From positions 2,790,001 through 2,854,000 of the forward strand of contig NZ_CP034413.3 of assembly GCF_005121165.3 (NCBI RefSeq): a DNA stretch of 64,000 nt. The letters run 5' to 3'. Shown piece by piece: positions 26,387 through 35,205 of the stretch. The position numbers were made by a program, and so were the translations under genes. This DNA is from Dysosmobacter welbionis (GTDB lineage: Bacteria; Bacillota; Clostridia; Oscillospirales; Oscillospiraceae). The stretch's first letter is position 1. Each line of letters starts with the position of its first letter. The notes below the pieces were generated by a model, which was given only the letters and a program-made list of their open reading frames with translations, ran no database searches and was not told the DNA's origin.

Positions 26387-27265
26387 TCAGCGATCTCCTC
26401 TCGTACGGCCGTGCTGCAATTCCTGACGGACCCGATCCCGGTACTCTTTGCTCCGCTCATCGAAGGGAGTGCCCCGGTCCGGGTGGCTGTATGTGCCGGC
26501 GGCCATGGTCAGATGGTCCGTCTGTGCCAGCTTGTAATCGCTGCTGCCGTCCATTCGCTTTTCCAACCAGCGCAGCAGGAAGGAGGCGATCAGCGTCATG
26601 GTGAGGTACCCGGCCATCTCCACCACGGCGGAGGGGAAGTACAGGTAGCTGGCGCCCACCGCCGCCCGGTGGGCGGAGAAGAAATCGGGGAAGCCGATGA
26701 TGAACATGACGGACGTATCCTTCACATTGATGATGAAGTTGTTGCCGATCTGGGGCAGGATATTCCGGATGGCCTGAGGCAGGATCACATGCAGCATGGT
26801 CTGCACATGGGTCATGCCGATGGCCTTGGCGCCCTCGGTCTGGCCGGGGTCGATGGAGATAATGCCGCCCCGGACGGACTCGGCCATGTAGGCGCCGGTG
26901 TTGATGGACACCACCAGAATGGCGGCCATCCAGATGCTGTCAAACCGCACGGCGTTGTCCGTAAAATAGGGCAGGCCGTAATAGAGGAACACCGCCTGCA
27001 GCACCATGGGGGTACCCCGGAAGATCTCCACGTAGATCCGGACCACTGCCCGGATCAGCGCCAGAAAGAACCGCTTGACGGGCGGGGCGTTCTTGCTGTG
27101 GGGAATGGTGTTCAGAATGCCGCAGACGAATCCGATCAGGCAGCCGATGGCGGTGGCCACCAGTGCCAGAATCAAGGTATTGCGGATGCCGGGCAGATAG
27201 TGGGACACGCCGTAGTTCGACCAGAGCTTGGCAATGTCGGATGCCAGCTGGAACAGTTTCTCCAT
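26387..27265 (-). CDS. Polar amino-acid ABC transporter permease
   Basis: The 292-residue membrane protein has five or more hydrophobic helices and the permease EAA loop (EGAKAIGMTHVQTMLHVILPQAIR), which docks on the ATPase. It belongs to the HisM/GlnP family. The C-terminal 40 residues are highly charged (EYRDRVRQELQHGRTRGDR), longer than usual. The start at 27265 follows AAGGGAG. It is followed within five bases by the ATPase gene. A hairpin in the spacer ahead of it (27310-27334) could lower its level relative to the binding protein. Confidence 0.88.
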   Translation of the reverse strand: MEKLFQLASDIAKLWSNYGVSHYLPGIRNTLILALVATAIGCLIGFVCGILNTIPHSKNAPPVKRFFLALIRAVVRIYVEIFRGTPMVLQAVFLYYGLPYFTDNAVRFDSIWMAAILVVSINTGAYMAESVRGGIISIDPGQTEGAKAIGMTHVQTMLHVILPQAIRNILPQIGNNFIINVKDTSVMFIIGFPDFFSAHRAAVGASYLYFPSAVVEMAGYLTMTLIASFLLRWLEKRMDGSSDYKLAQTDHLTMAAGTYSHPDRGTPFDERSKEYRDRVRQELQHGRTRGDR

Positions 27266-27309
27266 GGAGGCAGACTCCCTTCGGTAAAGAGTTGATATGC
27301 GGGAAGCAG

Positions 27310-27334
27310 GCGGGAGGACAGACTGTCCTCCCGC
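27310..27334 (-). terminator. Intra-operon hairpin between binding protein and permease genes
   Basis: An 11-bp stem (27310-27320/27324-27334) with a 3-base loop but little T follows the binding-protein gene. This arrangement is common in importers that need more binding protein than permease. Confidence 0.55.
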
Positions 27335-27356
27335 CGCGGGTCATTCTGGAAAGTGT

Positions 27357-28262
27357 TTACTCGCTCAGGGGCTGAATGGCGATGGCCTCGTTCATCAGGG
27401 TGTTGAAATCGTCCGCCGTCATAGTGGAGAGCACGCTGTCAATGGCCTCCTTCAGCTCGGTGTTGCCCTTCATCACGGAGATGCCGATGTTGATCTCGCC
27501 CTCGTCAACCTCAAAGTTGTCGTCGGAGTCTGTGAAGTCCAGAATCTTCATGTCGGGATAGGCGGCCACGGCACCCATAGCGGTGGGCATATCGGTGCAG
27601 ATGAAGTCCACGGCGTCGGTCTCCAGGGCCATCAGCATGGCGGGGGCGGTCTCCGCGGCAGTCTGGACCTGGGCGCCCTCGATCTGAGGCAGGCAGGAGT
27701 CATACCAGATGGTGGCGATCTGCGCGGTGCAGGTGCCGCCGGAAAGGTCGCTGATGCCGGCGGCGTTGGCATAGGGGCTGTCCGTCTTGGTCACACAGAC
27801 GATGGAGGCGTAGTAGTAGGGGCCGGCGAAATCCACCTGCTCGCTGCGCTCGGCAGTCATGGACTGGCCGGCAATGACGGCGTCAAAGGTACCGGTCTGC
27901 ACGCCGGGAACCAGAGAGTCCCAGTCGGACTGAACCACTTCCAGCTTCCAGCCGTTGGCCTCGCAGATCTGCTTGGCGATCATCACGTCGTAGCCGTTGG
28001 CATAGGTGCCGGGCACGTTGGAGATGGGCACAGCGCCGTTGGAGTCGTCGCTCTGACTCCAGTTGTAAGGGGCGTAGGCGCACTCCATGGCGATGGTCAG
28101 CACGCCGTCCTCCACGCCGGAGGAGCCGGCGGTCTCCCCGCCTTCAGCGGTGGTGCCGGAATTGCCGGAGTCGGCAGTGTCGCCGGAGCTGCCGGTGCCG
28201 CCGCAGGCGGCCAGGGACGCTGTCATGGCCAGAGCCATCAGCAAGGTCAACAATCTCTTCAT
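27357..28262 (-). CDS. Amino-acid ABC transporter substrate-binding lipoprotein
   Basis: The 301-residue protein has a lipoprotein signal with SLAACGG lipobox (Cys about residue 20), a Ser/Gly linker and the SBP_bac_3 fold (EDGVLTIAMECAYAPYNW, MIAKQICEANGWKLE). It would bind an amino acid outside the membrane. The lysine riboswitch directly upstream points to lysine or a close relative as the substrate; this is inference from the RNA, not from the binding pocket. The start ATG at 28262 has GAAAGGTGAAG upstream. It is the first gene of the three-gene operon. Confidence 0.88.
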   Translation of the reverse strand: MKRLLTLLMALAMTASLAACGGTGSSGDTADSGNSGTTAEGGETAGSSGVEDGVLTIAMECAYAPYNWSQSDDSNGAVPISNVPGTYANGYDVMIAKQICEANGWKLEVVQSDWDSLVPGVQTGTFDAVIAGQSMTAERSEQVDFAGPYYYASIVCVTKTDSPYANAAGISDLSGGTCTAQIATIWYDSCLPQIEGAQVQTAAETAPAMLMALETDAVDFICTDMPTAMGAVAAYPDMKILDFTDSDDNFEVDEGEINIGISVMKGNTELKEAIDSVLSTMTADDFNTLMNEAIAIQPLSE

Positions 28263-28341
28263 GTTTCTTCACCTTTCTCATCTCAAAAAAGATTCCGCGG
28301 CGGTCACAGACCTCCTCCGCGCCTGCCGCCGGCGGAGAGGA

Positions 28342-28373
28342 GAAAAAATGGACCGCTTTGTCAAGCGGTCCAT
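28342..28373 (-). terminator. Riboswitch-controlled terminator (attenuator)
   Basis: A perfect 11-bp stem (28348-28358/28363-28373) is followed by six T on the minus strand. It sits between the lysine aptamer and the binding-protein gene, the usual expression platform. Confidence 0.8.
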
Positions 28374-28600
28374 GGAAAATACGGAAAGAAGCCCCCGGCA
28401 GGGACGATCCCGAACAGCCATTGATAGCGCTTCACAAAGGTTTGTGACAGTCCGGCAGGTATTCCCTGACGGCCCAGCACCAGAAGGACAGGCATCGTCC
28501 CGGCACTTCGGCGGCGGACCCTTCCCCGTCCGGCGGCTGCCTGGCCTTGCCGGAGCGGTACTGATGAACGCCGCGCCTCTATCTGAGCGATCCAATTTTG
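28374..28600 (-). promoter_or_regulatory. Lysine riboswitch (L box)
   Basis: The minus-strand leader contains AGATAGAGGCGCGG (28584-28571) matching the conserved 5' AGAGGNGCG core, then TTCATCAGTA, a GCCGCCGAAG segment typical of the third helix region, and GGACTGTCACA (about 28453-28443) matching the conserved 3' CTGTCAC. The order and spacing are those of the lysine aptamer. A terminator follows. Binding of lysine should shut off the importer. Confidence 0.85.
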
Positions 28601-28605
28601 AAGGT

Positions 28606-28634
28606 ATCCTATCACGTTCTCGGGGAGATGTCAA
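28606..28634 (-). promoter_or_regulatory. Promoter of the lysine riboswitch leader
   Basis: Consensus TTGACA (28634-28629) and TAGGAT (28611-28606) are 17 bp apart on the minus strand, a few bases before the aptamer. Confidence 0.8.
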
Positions 28635-28780
28635 CGCCCCTTCCCAGAAAAATGCCAAAAATCCCGCAGATTTGTGCAGATCATAGAAGAAAATGCCAAA
28701 ACCGTTGCGCACTGTGGGGAAAATGTGGTATGATGCTCCCTGCACACACGGCGCAAGCGCCGGGAGAGGAGTGTGGAAGT

Positions 28781-29329
28781 ATGATGCAGGCGGCGGAACT
28801 GGCGGTGCTGGACTGGCTCCAGGCCCATCTGCGCTGCGATTTTCTGGACGCGGTGATGCCGTGGATCAGCCGGATCTGCGACCACGGAGAGATTTGGATC
28901 CTGCTGGCGGCGGTGCTGCTGCTTCTGTGGAAGCACCGCTGGACAGGGATGTCCCTGTCCTTTGCGCTGATTCTGGATCTGATCTGCTGCAATATCGTTC
29001 TGAAACCCCTGGTCGGCCGGGTCCGGCCCTTCTTGGTGAATACCGCGGTGGAGCTGCTGACAGCACCCCCGGCGGACGCATCCTTTCCCTCGGGGCACAC
29101 GGCGGCGTCCTTTGCGGCGGTGTTCGCCCTCCGGGCCTCCGGCAGCCCCCTGTGGAAGCCTGCCCTGGTACTGGCGGCTGGGATCGCCTTCTCCCGGCTG
29201 TACCTGTACGTCCACTGGCCCACCGACGTGCTGGGGGGCATTCTGGTGGGCGCCGCCGCAGGCTGGGCAGGCGCGCGGCTGGCAGACGCCCTCCGCCGCA
29301 GGCGGGAGCGGCTGGGCCGCAGGGCATAG
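28781..29329 (+). CDS. PAP2-family phosphatase, membrane bound
   Basis: The 182-residue protein has four or five membrane helices and all three PAP2 motifs: KPLVGRVRP, PSGHTA and SRLYLYVHWPTD. It probably removes a phosphate from a lipid such as undecaprenyl pyrophosphate or a phosphatidate. The ATG at 28781 (or the next one at 28784) follows GGAGAGGAG. It stands alone between the divergent lysine-importer leader and a minus-strand gene. Confidence 0.85.
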   Translation: MMQAAELAVLDWLQAHLRCDFLDAVMPWISRICDHGEIWILLAAVLLLLWKHRWTGMSLSFALILDLICCNIVLKPLVGRVRPFLVNTAVELLTAPPADASFPSGHTAASFAAVFALRASGSPLWKPALVLAAGIAFSRLYLYVHWPTDVLGGILVGAAAGWAGARLADALRRRRERLGRRA

Positions 29330-29332
29330 CGG

Positions 29333-29366
29333 AAAAAACGGACCGGACGGCTTGCCGTCCGGTCCG
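29333..29366 (-). terminator. Terminator of the psiE-like gene
   Basis: A 12-bp stem (29339-29350/29355-29366) with a CTTG loop has six T after it on the minus strand. It overlaps the end region of the PAP2 gene on the other strand. Confidence 0.75.
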
Positions 29367-29373
29367 TGCGGCT

Positions 29374-29757
29374 TCACGCGGCGTTCTCCCTGGCCTGAAG
29401 ATATTTCTTCACAGCGAAGATGCCCGCCACCGCTGCCACGCCCAGTAGCGTCTCCGCCGCGTCGGTGTGGCTGACGATCATCTGCCGGACGATGGTGAAC
29501 AGCAGCACGTCCACCACCGCGTCGGCGGTGTGCAGGGCCAGCATCTTCACGAACTCAATTCCCATCACCAGCAGCAGTGTGGCGGAGAGGAAATCCCCCA
29601 GGGCGAAGGCCTCTGGGGAGAGGAGCAGGGTCCGGCCAGTCTCCCGGAACAAAAATACCGCCCCGCAGACGATCACCAGCAGGATCACGGCGGCGATGAG
29701 CAGCTCCAAAGCACGGGCGGCCTTCAACAACAGGATGTGGGCGGGATGACGGTTCAT
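29374..29757 (-). CDS. PsiE-like small membrane protein
   Basis: The 127-residue protein has about four hydrophobic helices and the PsiE-type segments RALELLIAAVILLVIV and GIEFVKML followed by VVDVLLFTIVRQMIV. The family (phosphate-starvation-inducible E) has no known biochemical function. The start at 29757 has a short GGAGGC site just ahead. It has no operon partner. Confidence 0.75.
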   Translation of the reverse strand: MNRHPAHILLLKAARALELLIAAVILLVIVCGAVFLFRETGRTLLLSPEAFALGDFLSATLLLVMGIEFVKMLALHTADAVVDVLLFTIVRQMIVSHTDAAETLLGVAAVAGIFAVKKYLQARENAA

Positions 29758-29943
29758 GGTGCCTCCTTGCGCCGCGGGGCGGCAGAATGAAGATAAGAAA
29801 TAAAAAGGGGGATAAGAGATGCCCCTCTCCGGGAAGTATCTCTTATTCTTTTATCTGGGCCTTGGACTTGCAAAAACGAAGAGCTCGTAAAAATGTAGGG
29901 GCGGCAATCTGCCGCCCGGCGGGAATAGTGTGGGGGCGTCGTG
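29758..29943. repeat. Spacer with extragenic palindromes
   Basis: Two palindromes are present: GATAAGAGAT/ATCTCTTAT (about 29811-29847) and a GGGCGGC/GCCGCCC type repeat after TGTAG (about 29896-29921). The second resembles the GTAGGGGCGG extragenic repeats common between genes in this bacterial family; its copy number here cannot be judged from one window. Confidence 0.45.
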
Positions 29944-30360
29944 TTACCCCTCGTCGATGTCGAGGCTGCCGACGGGAGCCCCGGAGGGCAGAAATTTTTC
30001 GCCGTCGGACACTGTCAGGTACATAAAGCCTGTGGAATCCGCTGATTGGTACACCAGCGTACGGTCCTCGACGGCAAAGCGGTTGACGAATTTTTCATCA
30101 TCTGTGGTGAGGATCACGGTGTCTCCGTCCAGTTTCCAGGTGCCGAGCCCAAAATAGCTGCTCAGGGCTCCTTCGGAACATCGCATACTTCCGTCACTGT
30201 TGAGGGCGATATAGAAATCGCTCCCAAACCCCTCTTTTTCGTAGATGTAGACCTGGTCGGCGAGGTCGTCGGCGGTTACCGCTGCCGGCTGGCCGGAACA
30301 GCCCGCCGCCATGAGAGTAAAGAGCAGGAGCAGGGCGGAAAACAGACGGCACTTCATCAT
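29944..30360 (-). CDS. Small lipoprotein of unknown function
   Basis: The 138-residue protein has a signal peptide ending in LMAAGCSG, a clear lipobox. The mature part of about 115 residues is beta-rich, with a lipocalin-like pattern of alternating strands (SDFYIALNSDGSMRC, LGTWKLDGDTVILTTDDE). No catalytic motif is visible. The ATG at 30360 follows AAAGGAGG, eight bases upstream. Confidence 0.7.
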   Translation of the reverse strand: MMKCRLFSALLLLFTLMAAGCSGQPAAVTADDLADQVYIYEKEGFGSDFYIALNSDGSMRCSEGALSSYFGLGTWKLDGDTVILTTDDEKFVNRFAVEDRTLVYQSADSTGFMYLTVSDGEKFLPSGAPVGSLDIDEG

Positions 30361-30449
30361 GATGTAGCCCTCCTTTCCATGATCCGAAAACAGGACCGCC
30401 TCTCCATCAATCTATCACAGACGGCGGCCCATTGCAAGGCAAACCCGCC

Positions 30450-30478
30450 TTGCGTAAACGCCGGATTTGGGATATACT
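30450..30478 (+). promoter_or_regulatory. Promoter of the polA operon
   Basis: TTGCGT (30450-30455) and TATACT (30473-30478) are 17 bp apart, about 45 bases ahead of polA. Confidence 0.6.
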
Positions 30479-30522
30479 ATATCTCTATGGAAAAATCAGC
30501 CTGCGGGCAGGAGGAACTCCCC

Positions 30523-33171
30523 ATGAAGCTCATGGTCATCGACGGCAACAGCATCCTGAATCGGGCCTATTACGGCATCCGTCCTCTCACCACACGGGAC
30601 GGGCTTTACACCCACGCCATCTTCGGATTTCTCACCACGCTCCTTCGACTGGAGGGGGAGGAGGCACCGGACGCGTTGTGCGTCACCTTCGACGTCCACG
30701 CTCCAACCTTCCGCCATCAGGCGTCGGAGGCCTACAAGGCCACCCGCAAGCCCATGCCGGAGGAGCTCCGGGTCCAGGTGCCGGTGCTGAAAGAGGTGCT
30801 GGACGCCCTGAACATTCCCCGTTATGAGCAGGAGGGCTGGGAGGCCGATGACCTGATCGGCACCATCTCCCGCAAGTGCGAGGCGGACGGCTGGGACTGC
30901 GTGGTGGTCACCGGCGACAAGGACAGCCTGCAGCTCATTACCGACCACACCATGGTGAAGCTGGTGTCCACCCGCATGGGGCAGACCACCACCAAGGATA
31001 TGACGGAGACCGCCTTCCAAGAGCAGTACGGCTTCGCCCCCATCCACATGATCGACCTGAAGGCCCTGATGGGGGACAGCTCCGACAACATCCCCGGCGT
31101 CCCCGGCATCGGGGAGAAGACCGCCATGGCCCTGATCCAGCAGTACGAGAGCATCGACAACCTGTACGCCAAAATGCCGGACATCGAGGCCAAGCCTGCC
31201 GCCATCCGCAAGCTGGCGGAGGGGGAGGAGAGCGCCCGGGAGTCTTACTGGCTGGCCACCATCGTTACCGACGCGCCTCTGGACTTCCATCCCGAGGAGA
31301 ACCTGTGCCGGAAGCCCGGCCCGGACGCCTACCCGCTGTTTTTGAAGCTGGAGTTCACCAAGCTGATCGAGAAGTTCGGCCTGTCCCCGGCGGAGCAGCC
31401 AGCGGCGGAAAGGGCGGACTTCACCATGACCGTGGAGCAGGTCACAGAGCCTGCTCAGACGGAGCGGCTGCTGGCCCTCTGGCGAGCGGCGGACCATGTA
31501 TCGGTGCTGGCCCTGCCGGACCTGACGGGCCTCTCTGTGGTCTGCCGGACCGGGGCGGACACCGGCGTCACGGCGGAGCTGTTCTTCGACAAGTATCAGG
31601 GGGACTGGAACGCCCTTTTGAACGCCCTGTTCGCGGCGGACGTCCGCAAGGTCTCCCACAATGTCAAGGACCTGACGCGGACGCTGCTGGAAAACGGCCT
31701 GCGGGCGGAGGGCTTCGTCTTCGACACCGCCCTGGCTGCCTACCTGCTGGACGCCACGGCGGGGAGCTATGACCTTGCCCGCCTGTTCGTCGCCTATTTC
31801 AACGAGGAGCTGCCAAAGGCCCTCTACCTGGAACCGGACGCCTTCTCCCTGCTGGGGGACGCCGCCGCGGCGGAGGCCAGCTTCGACAGCTACGCCGCCG
31901 CCGTGGACTCCCTGTACGGCGCCCTGGCGGAAAGACTGGCGGAGCGGGGCCAGATGGACCTGCTGCATGAGATCGAGATGCCCCTCTGCGCCGTGCTGGC
32001 GGAGATGGAGACCGCCGGATGCAGGGTAGACGCCAAGGCCCTCGGTGCTTTCGGGGATCTGCTGGCCCGGCGGAGCGCCGAGCTGGAACAGCAGATCTAC
32101 GCCATGGCGGGGGAGGAATTCAACATCAACTCCCCCAAGCAGCTGGGGGAGATCCTCTTCGGCAAGCTGGGCCTGCCCCATGGCAAAAAGACCAAGACCG
32201 GCTGGTCCACCAACGCCGATGTGCTGGAAAAGCTCCGGTACGAGGCCCCCATCGTGGGGGCGGTGCTGGAGTATCGCCAGTACGCCAAGCTGAAATCCAC
32301 CTATGCCGACGGCCTTTTGAAGGCCATGGACCCGGACGGCCGGGTGCGGACCAGCTTCCAGATGACGGTGACGGCCACGGGCCGCCTCTCCTCCACAGAG
32401 CCTAATCTCCAGAACATCCCCACCCGCACGGACCTGGGCAGCGAGATCCGGCGGATGTTCATCCCGGCGGAGGGCTGCGTCCTAGTGGACGCCGACTACT
32501 CCCAGATCGAGCTGCGGCTGCTGGCCCACATGGCTGGGGACGAGGCCATGATCGCCGCCTTCCGCTCCGGCGGGGACTTCCACGCGGAGACGGCGGCCAA
32601 GGTGTTCCACGTGGCGCCGGACCAGGTAACTCATGAGATGCGCCGCCAGGCCAAGGCAGTGAACTTCGGCATCGTCTACGGCATCTCCGCCTTCTCTCTG
32701 AGCCAGGACATCGGCGTGAGCGTGGCGGAGGCCAAGGCGTATATGGAGGCCTACTTCGCCACCTTCCCAGGCGTCCGGACGTATATGGACGCCATTGTGG
32801 AGCGGGCCAGGGAGCAGGGCTATGTGGAGACGCTGTTCCACCGGCGGCGGGACCTGCCGGAGCTGAAGTCCTCCAACTTCAACCTCCGCTCCTTCGGGGA
32901 GCGAGTGGCCCTGAACATGCCCATCCAGGGCACCGCGGCGGACATCATGAAGCTGGCTATGGTGGCGGTGCGGAAACGCCTGCGGCAGGAACTGCCGGAG
33001 GCCCGTCTGGTGCTGCAAGTCCACGACGAGCTGATCGTGGAGTGCCCGGAGGCCCAGGCGGAGACCGCCGCGGCGCTGCTGAAGGAGGAGATGGAGAACG
33101 TGGTGTCCCTCTCCGTCCCCCTAACGGCGGACGCCCACTGGGGCAGAAACTGGCTGGAGGCCAAGGGCTGA
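30523..33171 (+). CDS. polA: DNA polymerase I
   Basis: The 882-residue protein has the 5' nuclease domain (about residues 1-290: VIDGNSILNRAYYG, GDKDSLQL, GDSSDNIPGVPGIGEKTA), a degenerate 3'-5' exonuclease domain and the family A polymerase with motif A DYSQIELR, motif B RRQAKAVNFGIVYG and motif C QVHDELIVE. The exonuclease region lacks the DxE metal site (it reads SVLALPDLTG), so proofreading should be absent, as in Bacillus and Thermus PolA. The ATG at 30523 follows AGGAGG; a long in-frame extension upstream is not part of the gene. Its stop overlaps the next start. Confidence 0.95.
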   Translation: MKLMVIDGNSILNRAYYGIRPLTTRDGLYTHAIFGFLTTLLRLEGEEAPDALCVTFDVHAPTFRHQASEAYKATRKPMPEELRVQVPVLKEVLDALNIPRYEQEGWEADDLIGTISRKCEADGWDCVVVTGDKDSLQLITDHTMVKLVSTRMGQTTTKDMTETAFQEQYGFAPIHMIDLKALMGDSSDNIPGVPGIGEKTAMALIQQYESIDNLYAKMPDIEAKPAAIRKLAEGEESARESYWLATIVTDAPLDFHPEENLCRKPGPDAYPLFLKLEFTKLIEKFGLSPAEQPAAERADFTMTVEQVTEPAQTERLLALWRAADHVSVLALPDLTGLSVVCRTGADTGVTAELFFDKYQGDWNALLNALFAADVRKVSHNVKDLTRTLLENGLRAEGFVFDTALAAYLLDATAGSYDLARLFVAYFNEELPKALYLEPDAFSLLGDAAAAEASFDSYAAAVDSLYGALAERLAERGQMDLLHEIEMPLCAVLAEMETAGCRVDAKALGAFGDLLARRSAELEQQIYAMAGEEFNINSPKQLGEILFGKLGLPHGKKTKTGWSTNADVLEKLRYEAPIVGAVLEYRQYAKLKSTYADGLLKAMDPDGRVRTSFQMTVTATGRLSSTEPNLQNIPTRTDLGSEIRRMFIPAEGCVLVDADYSQIELRLLAHMAGDEAMIAAFRSGGDFHAETAAKVFHVAPDQVTHEMRRQAKAVNFGIVYGISAFSLSQDIGVSVAEAKAYMEAYFATFPGVRTYMDAIVERAREQGYVETLFHRRRDLPELKSSNFNLRSFGERVALNMPIQGTAADIMKLAMVAVRKRLRQELPEARLVLQVHDELIVECPEAQAETAAALLKEEMENVVSLSVPLTADAHWGRNWLEAKG

Positions 33172-33827
33172 TGGGATTTCAGAAGATCGACTACGCCGCG
33201 TGGCCCCGCCGTCCGTATTTTGAGCATTACCACCGGGACGTGCCCTGTTGGTACAGCATGACGGTGGACGTGGACATCTCCGCCCTACTGCCCCGCCTGC
33301 GGGGGTCGGGACTCCGGTTCTATCCGTCGGTGATCCACGGCATCTCCCGGATGGTCAACGCGGACCCGGCCCTCCGCATGGCTATGGACGAGACGGGGGC
33401 CATCGGCGTCTACGACCGGGTGGACCCCACTTATACGATTTTTCACAAGGACGATGAGACCTTCTCCGTCCTCTGGACCGCCTACCAGCCGGATCTGCGG
33501 GCCTTCTGCCAGGACTGGGAGGCGGACCGGACCCGCTATGGGGACATCCACACCTTTGAAGCCCGCCCGCCGGAGGCGGGACAGGGACTCTTCAACATCT
33601 CCGCCGTGCCCTGGGCCTCCTTCCGAAGTCTGCACCTGGAGCTGCCGGAGGCCAACGACTACCTGCTGCCCATCTTCACCCTGGGCCGCTACCGGAAGGA
33701 GAACGGCCGCACCCTGCTGCCTCTGGCCATGCAGGTCCACCACGGCGTCACGGACGGCTTTCACGTGGGGCGGTTCTTCAACCGCCTCCAGGCCTGGGCG
33801 GACAGTGCGCCGGAGATGGGCGCATGA
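33171..33827 (+). CDS. Chloramphenicol acetyltransferase-like protein (CAT family)
   Basis: The ATG overlaps the polA stop (TGATG). The 218-residue protein begins FQKIDYAAWPRRPYFEHY, like type A CAT, and has the catalytic motif HHGVTDGFHVGRF (His in HHxxxDGFH). The YSMTVDVDIS and HKDDETFS segments also match the family. The trimeric fold is likely. GC content and codon use look like the neighbours and the gene is embedded in a housekeeping operon, so it is probably native; whether it acetylates chloramphenicol cannot be told. Confidence 0.85.
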   Translation: MGFQKIDYAAWPRRPYFEHYHRDVPCWYSMTVDVDISALLPRLRGSGLRFYPSVIHGISRMVNADPALRMAMDETGAIGVYDRVDPTYTIFHKDDETFSVLWTAYQPDLRAFCQDWEADRTRYGDIHTFEARPPEAGQGLFNISAVPWASFRSLHLELPEANDYLLPIFTLGRYRKENGRTLLPLAMQVHHGVTDGFHVGRFFNRLQAWADSAPEMGA

Positions 33828-34324
33828 AGCGCCTGTATATGATCGGCGGTCCTATGGGCGTGGGAAAGACCGCCGCCTGCCGCCAGCTGCAGCAGCTGCT
33901 GGACCGGAGCGTGTTCCTGGACGGGGACTGGTGCTGGGATGCCCACCCCTTTCAGGTGACGGAGGAGACCCGGGAGATGGTGTTGGAGAACATCTCTTTT
34001 CTCCTGAACAGCTTCCTCCGCTGCTCCGCCTATGACCATGTGATTTTCTGCTGGGTCCTGCACCGGCGGGAAATCTGGGAAGACCTGCTCCGCCGCCTGA
34101 CGGAGCCGTATGTCCTGCGGGCCGTCTCCCTGGTCTGCACACCGGAGACCCTGCGGTCCCGGCTGGAGGGAGATATCCTCGCCGGAAAGCGAATACCGGA
34201 TGTGTTGGACCGGAGCCTGGCCTACCTGCCGCTGTATGATGCCCTGGACATCCGGCACCTGGATGTGACGGCTTTGACGCCCCGGGAGACGGCGGAGTGC
34301 ATCCGAAGGGAGGGCGGCGCATGA
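33824..34324 (+). CDS. P-loop nucleotide kinase-like protein
   Basis: The 166-residue protein starts RLYMIGGPMGVGKTAACRQL, a Walker A motif. The rest resembles small AAA_18/AAA_33 kinases (an Arg-rich lid near LRSRLEGDILAG). No specific substrate is recognisable. Overlaps of four bases with both neighbours (ATGA) indicate translational coupling. Confidence 0.65.
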   Translation: MKRLYMIGGPMGVGKTAACRQLQQLLDRSVFLDGDWCWDAHPFQVTEETREMVLENISFLLNSFLRCSAYDHVIFCWVLHRREIWEDLLRRLTEPYVLRAVSLVCTPETLRSRLEGDILAGKRIPDVLDRSLAYLPLYDALDIRHLDVTALTPRETAECIRREGGA

Positions 34325-35205
34325 AGCGGCTGATCGTCCTGCTGGGCGTGGCTGGGGTGTCCCTGTCGGCGGTGTTTGTCCGGTGGTCCACGGCGCCGTC
34401 CCTGATCCTGGCGCTGTACCGGATGGCCTTTTCGGCGGCGCTGATGGCGGTCCCGGTACTGGCGGGACGAAGGCGGGAGCTGAAATCCCTGACCCGGCGG
34501 GACGTGCTGCTGTGCCTTGCCAGCGGCTTGTTTCTGGGCATCCACTTCGCGGCGTATTTTGGGGCCCTGCGGGCCACCTCCATCGCCTCGGCGGTGGTGC
34601 TGGTGGATACGGAGGTATTCTTTGTGGCAGCGGCCTCGGCGTTGTTTCTGGGGCAGCGGCTGCCCCGCCGGACCTGGCCCGCGGTCCTGCTTGCCTTTGC
34701 AGGCAGCGCGGTGGTGGCGCTGGCAGACAGCGCCGCCGGGACGAATGCGCTGCTGGGAGATTTGATTGCCCTGGCCGGCGCCGCCGCCATGGCGGTCTAT
34801 ACCATGATCGGAACGGTCTGCCGGCAGCGGCTCTCCACGTCAGTGTACACCTTTCTGGTGTATACGTCCGCCGCGGCCACGCTGCTGGCTGCGGCCCTGC
34901 TGAGCGGAACGCCGCTGGCCGGCTACGGTCCGGTGAACGGGCTGACGGCCCTGGGCATGGCGGTATGCTGCACCCTGCTGGGACACAATGTGTTCAGCTG
35001 GGGGCTGAAATATCTGCCGCCGGCCTTCATCGCCACGGTCAAGCTGATGGAGCCGGTGTTCGCCTCTGTCTGGGGACTCCTGCTCTTTGGCGAGCGGCCG
35101 GGCTGGCTGACGGTTGCCGGAGGCGCGGCGGTCCTTCTGGGCGTGGGGCTGTATGCCCGTACCATCGGCGGGGATGCCGGAAAACGAGAGGAGAGAGAAC
35201 CATGA
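34321..35205 (+). CDS. EamA/DMT-family transporter
   Basis: The 294-residue protein has ten membrane helices arranged as two EamA repeats of about 140 residues, with SVFVRW-like and FFGALRATSIASAVVL-like segments typical of drug/metabolite transporters. AFIATVKLMEPVFASVWG is the conserved start of the second repeat's last helices. It probably exports a small metabolite. The ATG follows GGGAGGG and overlaps the previous stop. Confidence 0.82.
   Translation: MKRLIVLLGVAGVSLSAVFVRWSTAPSLILALYRMAFSAALMAVPVLAGRRRELKSLTRRDVLLCLASGLFLGIHFAAYFGALRATSIASAVVLVDTEVFFVAAASALFLGQRLPRRTWPAVLLAFAGSAVVALADSAAGTNALLGDLIALAGAAAMAVYTMIGTVCRQRLSTSVYTFLVYTSAAATLLAAALLSGTPLAGYGPVNGLTALGMAVCCTLLGHNVFSWGLKYLPPAFIATVKLMEPVFASVWGLLLFGERPGWLTVAGGAAVLLGVGLYARTIGGDAGKREEREP

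Noticed and set aside
33171-33827. CAT-like gene as a recently acquired resistance gene
   Set aside because: GC-rich like its neighbours, overlapping polA and translationally coupled to the next gene; no mobile element nearby.
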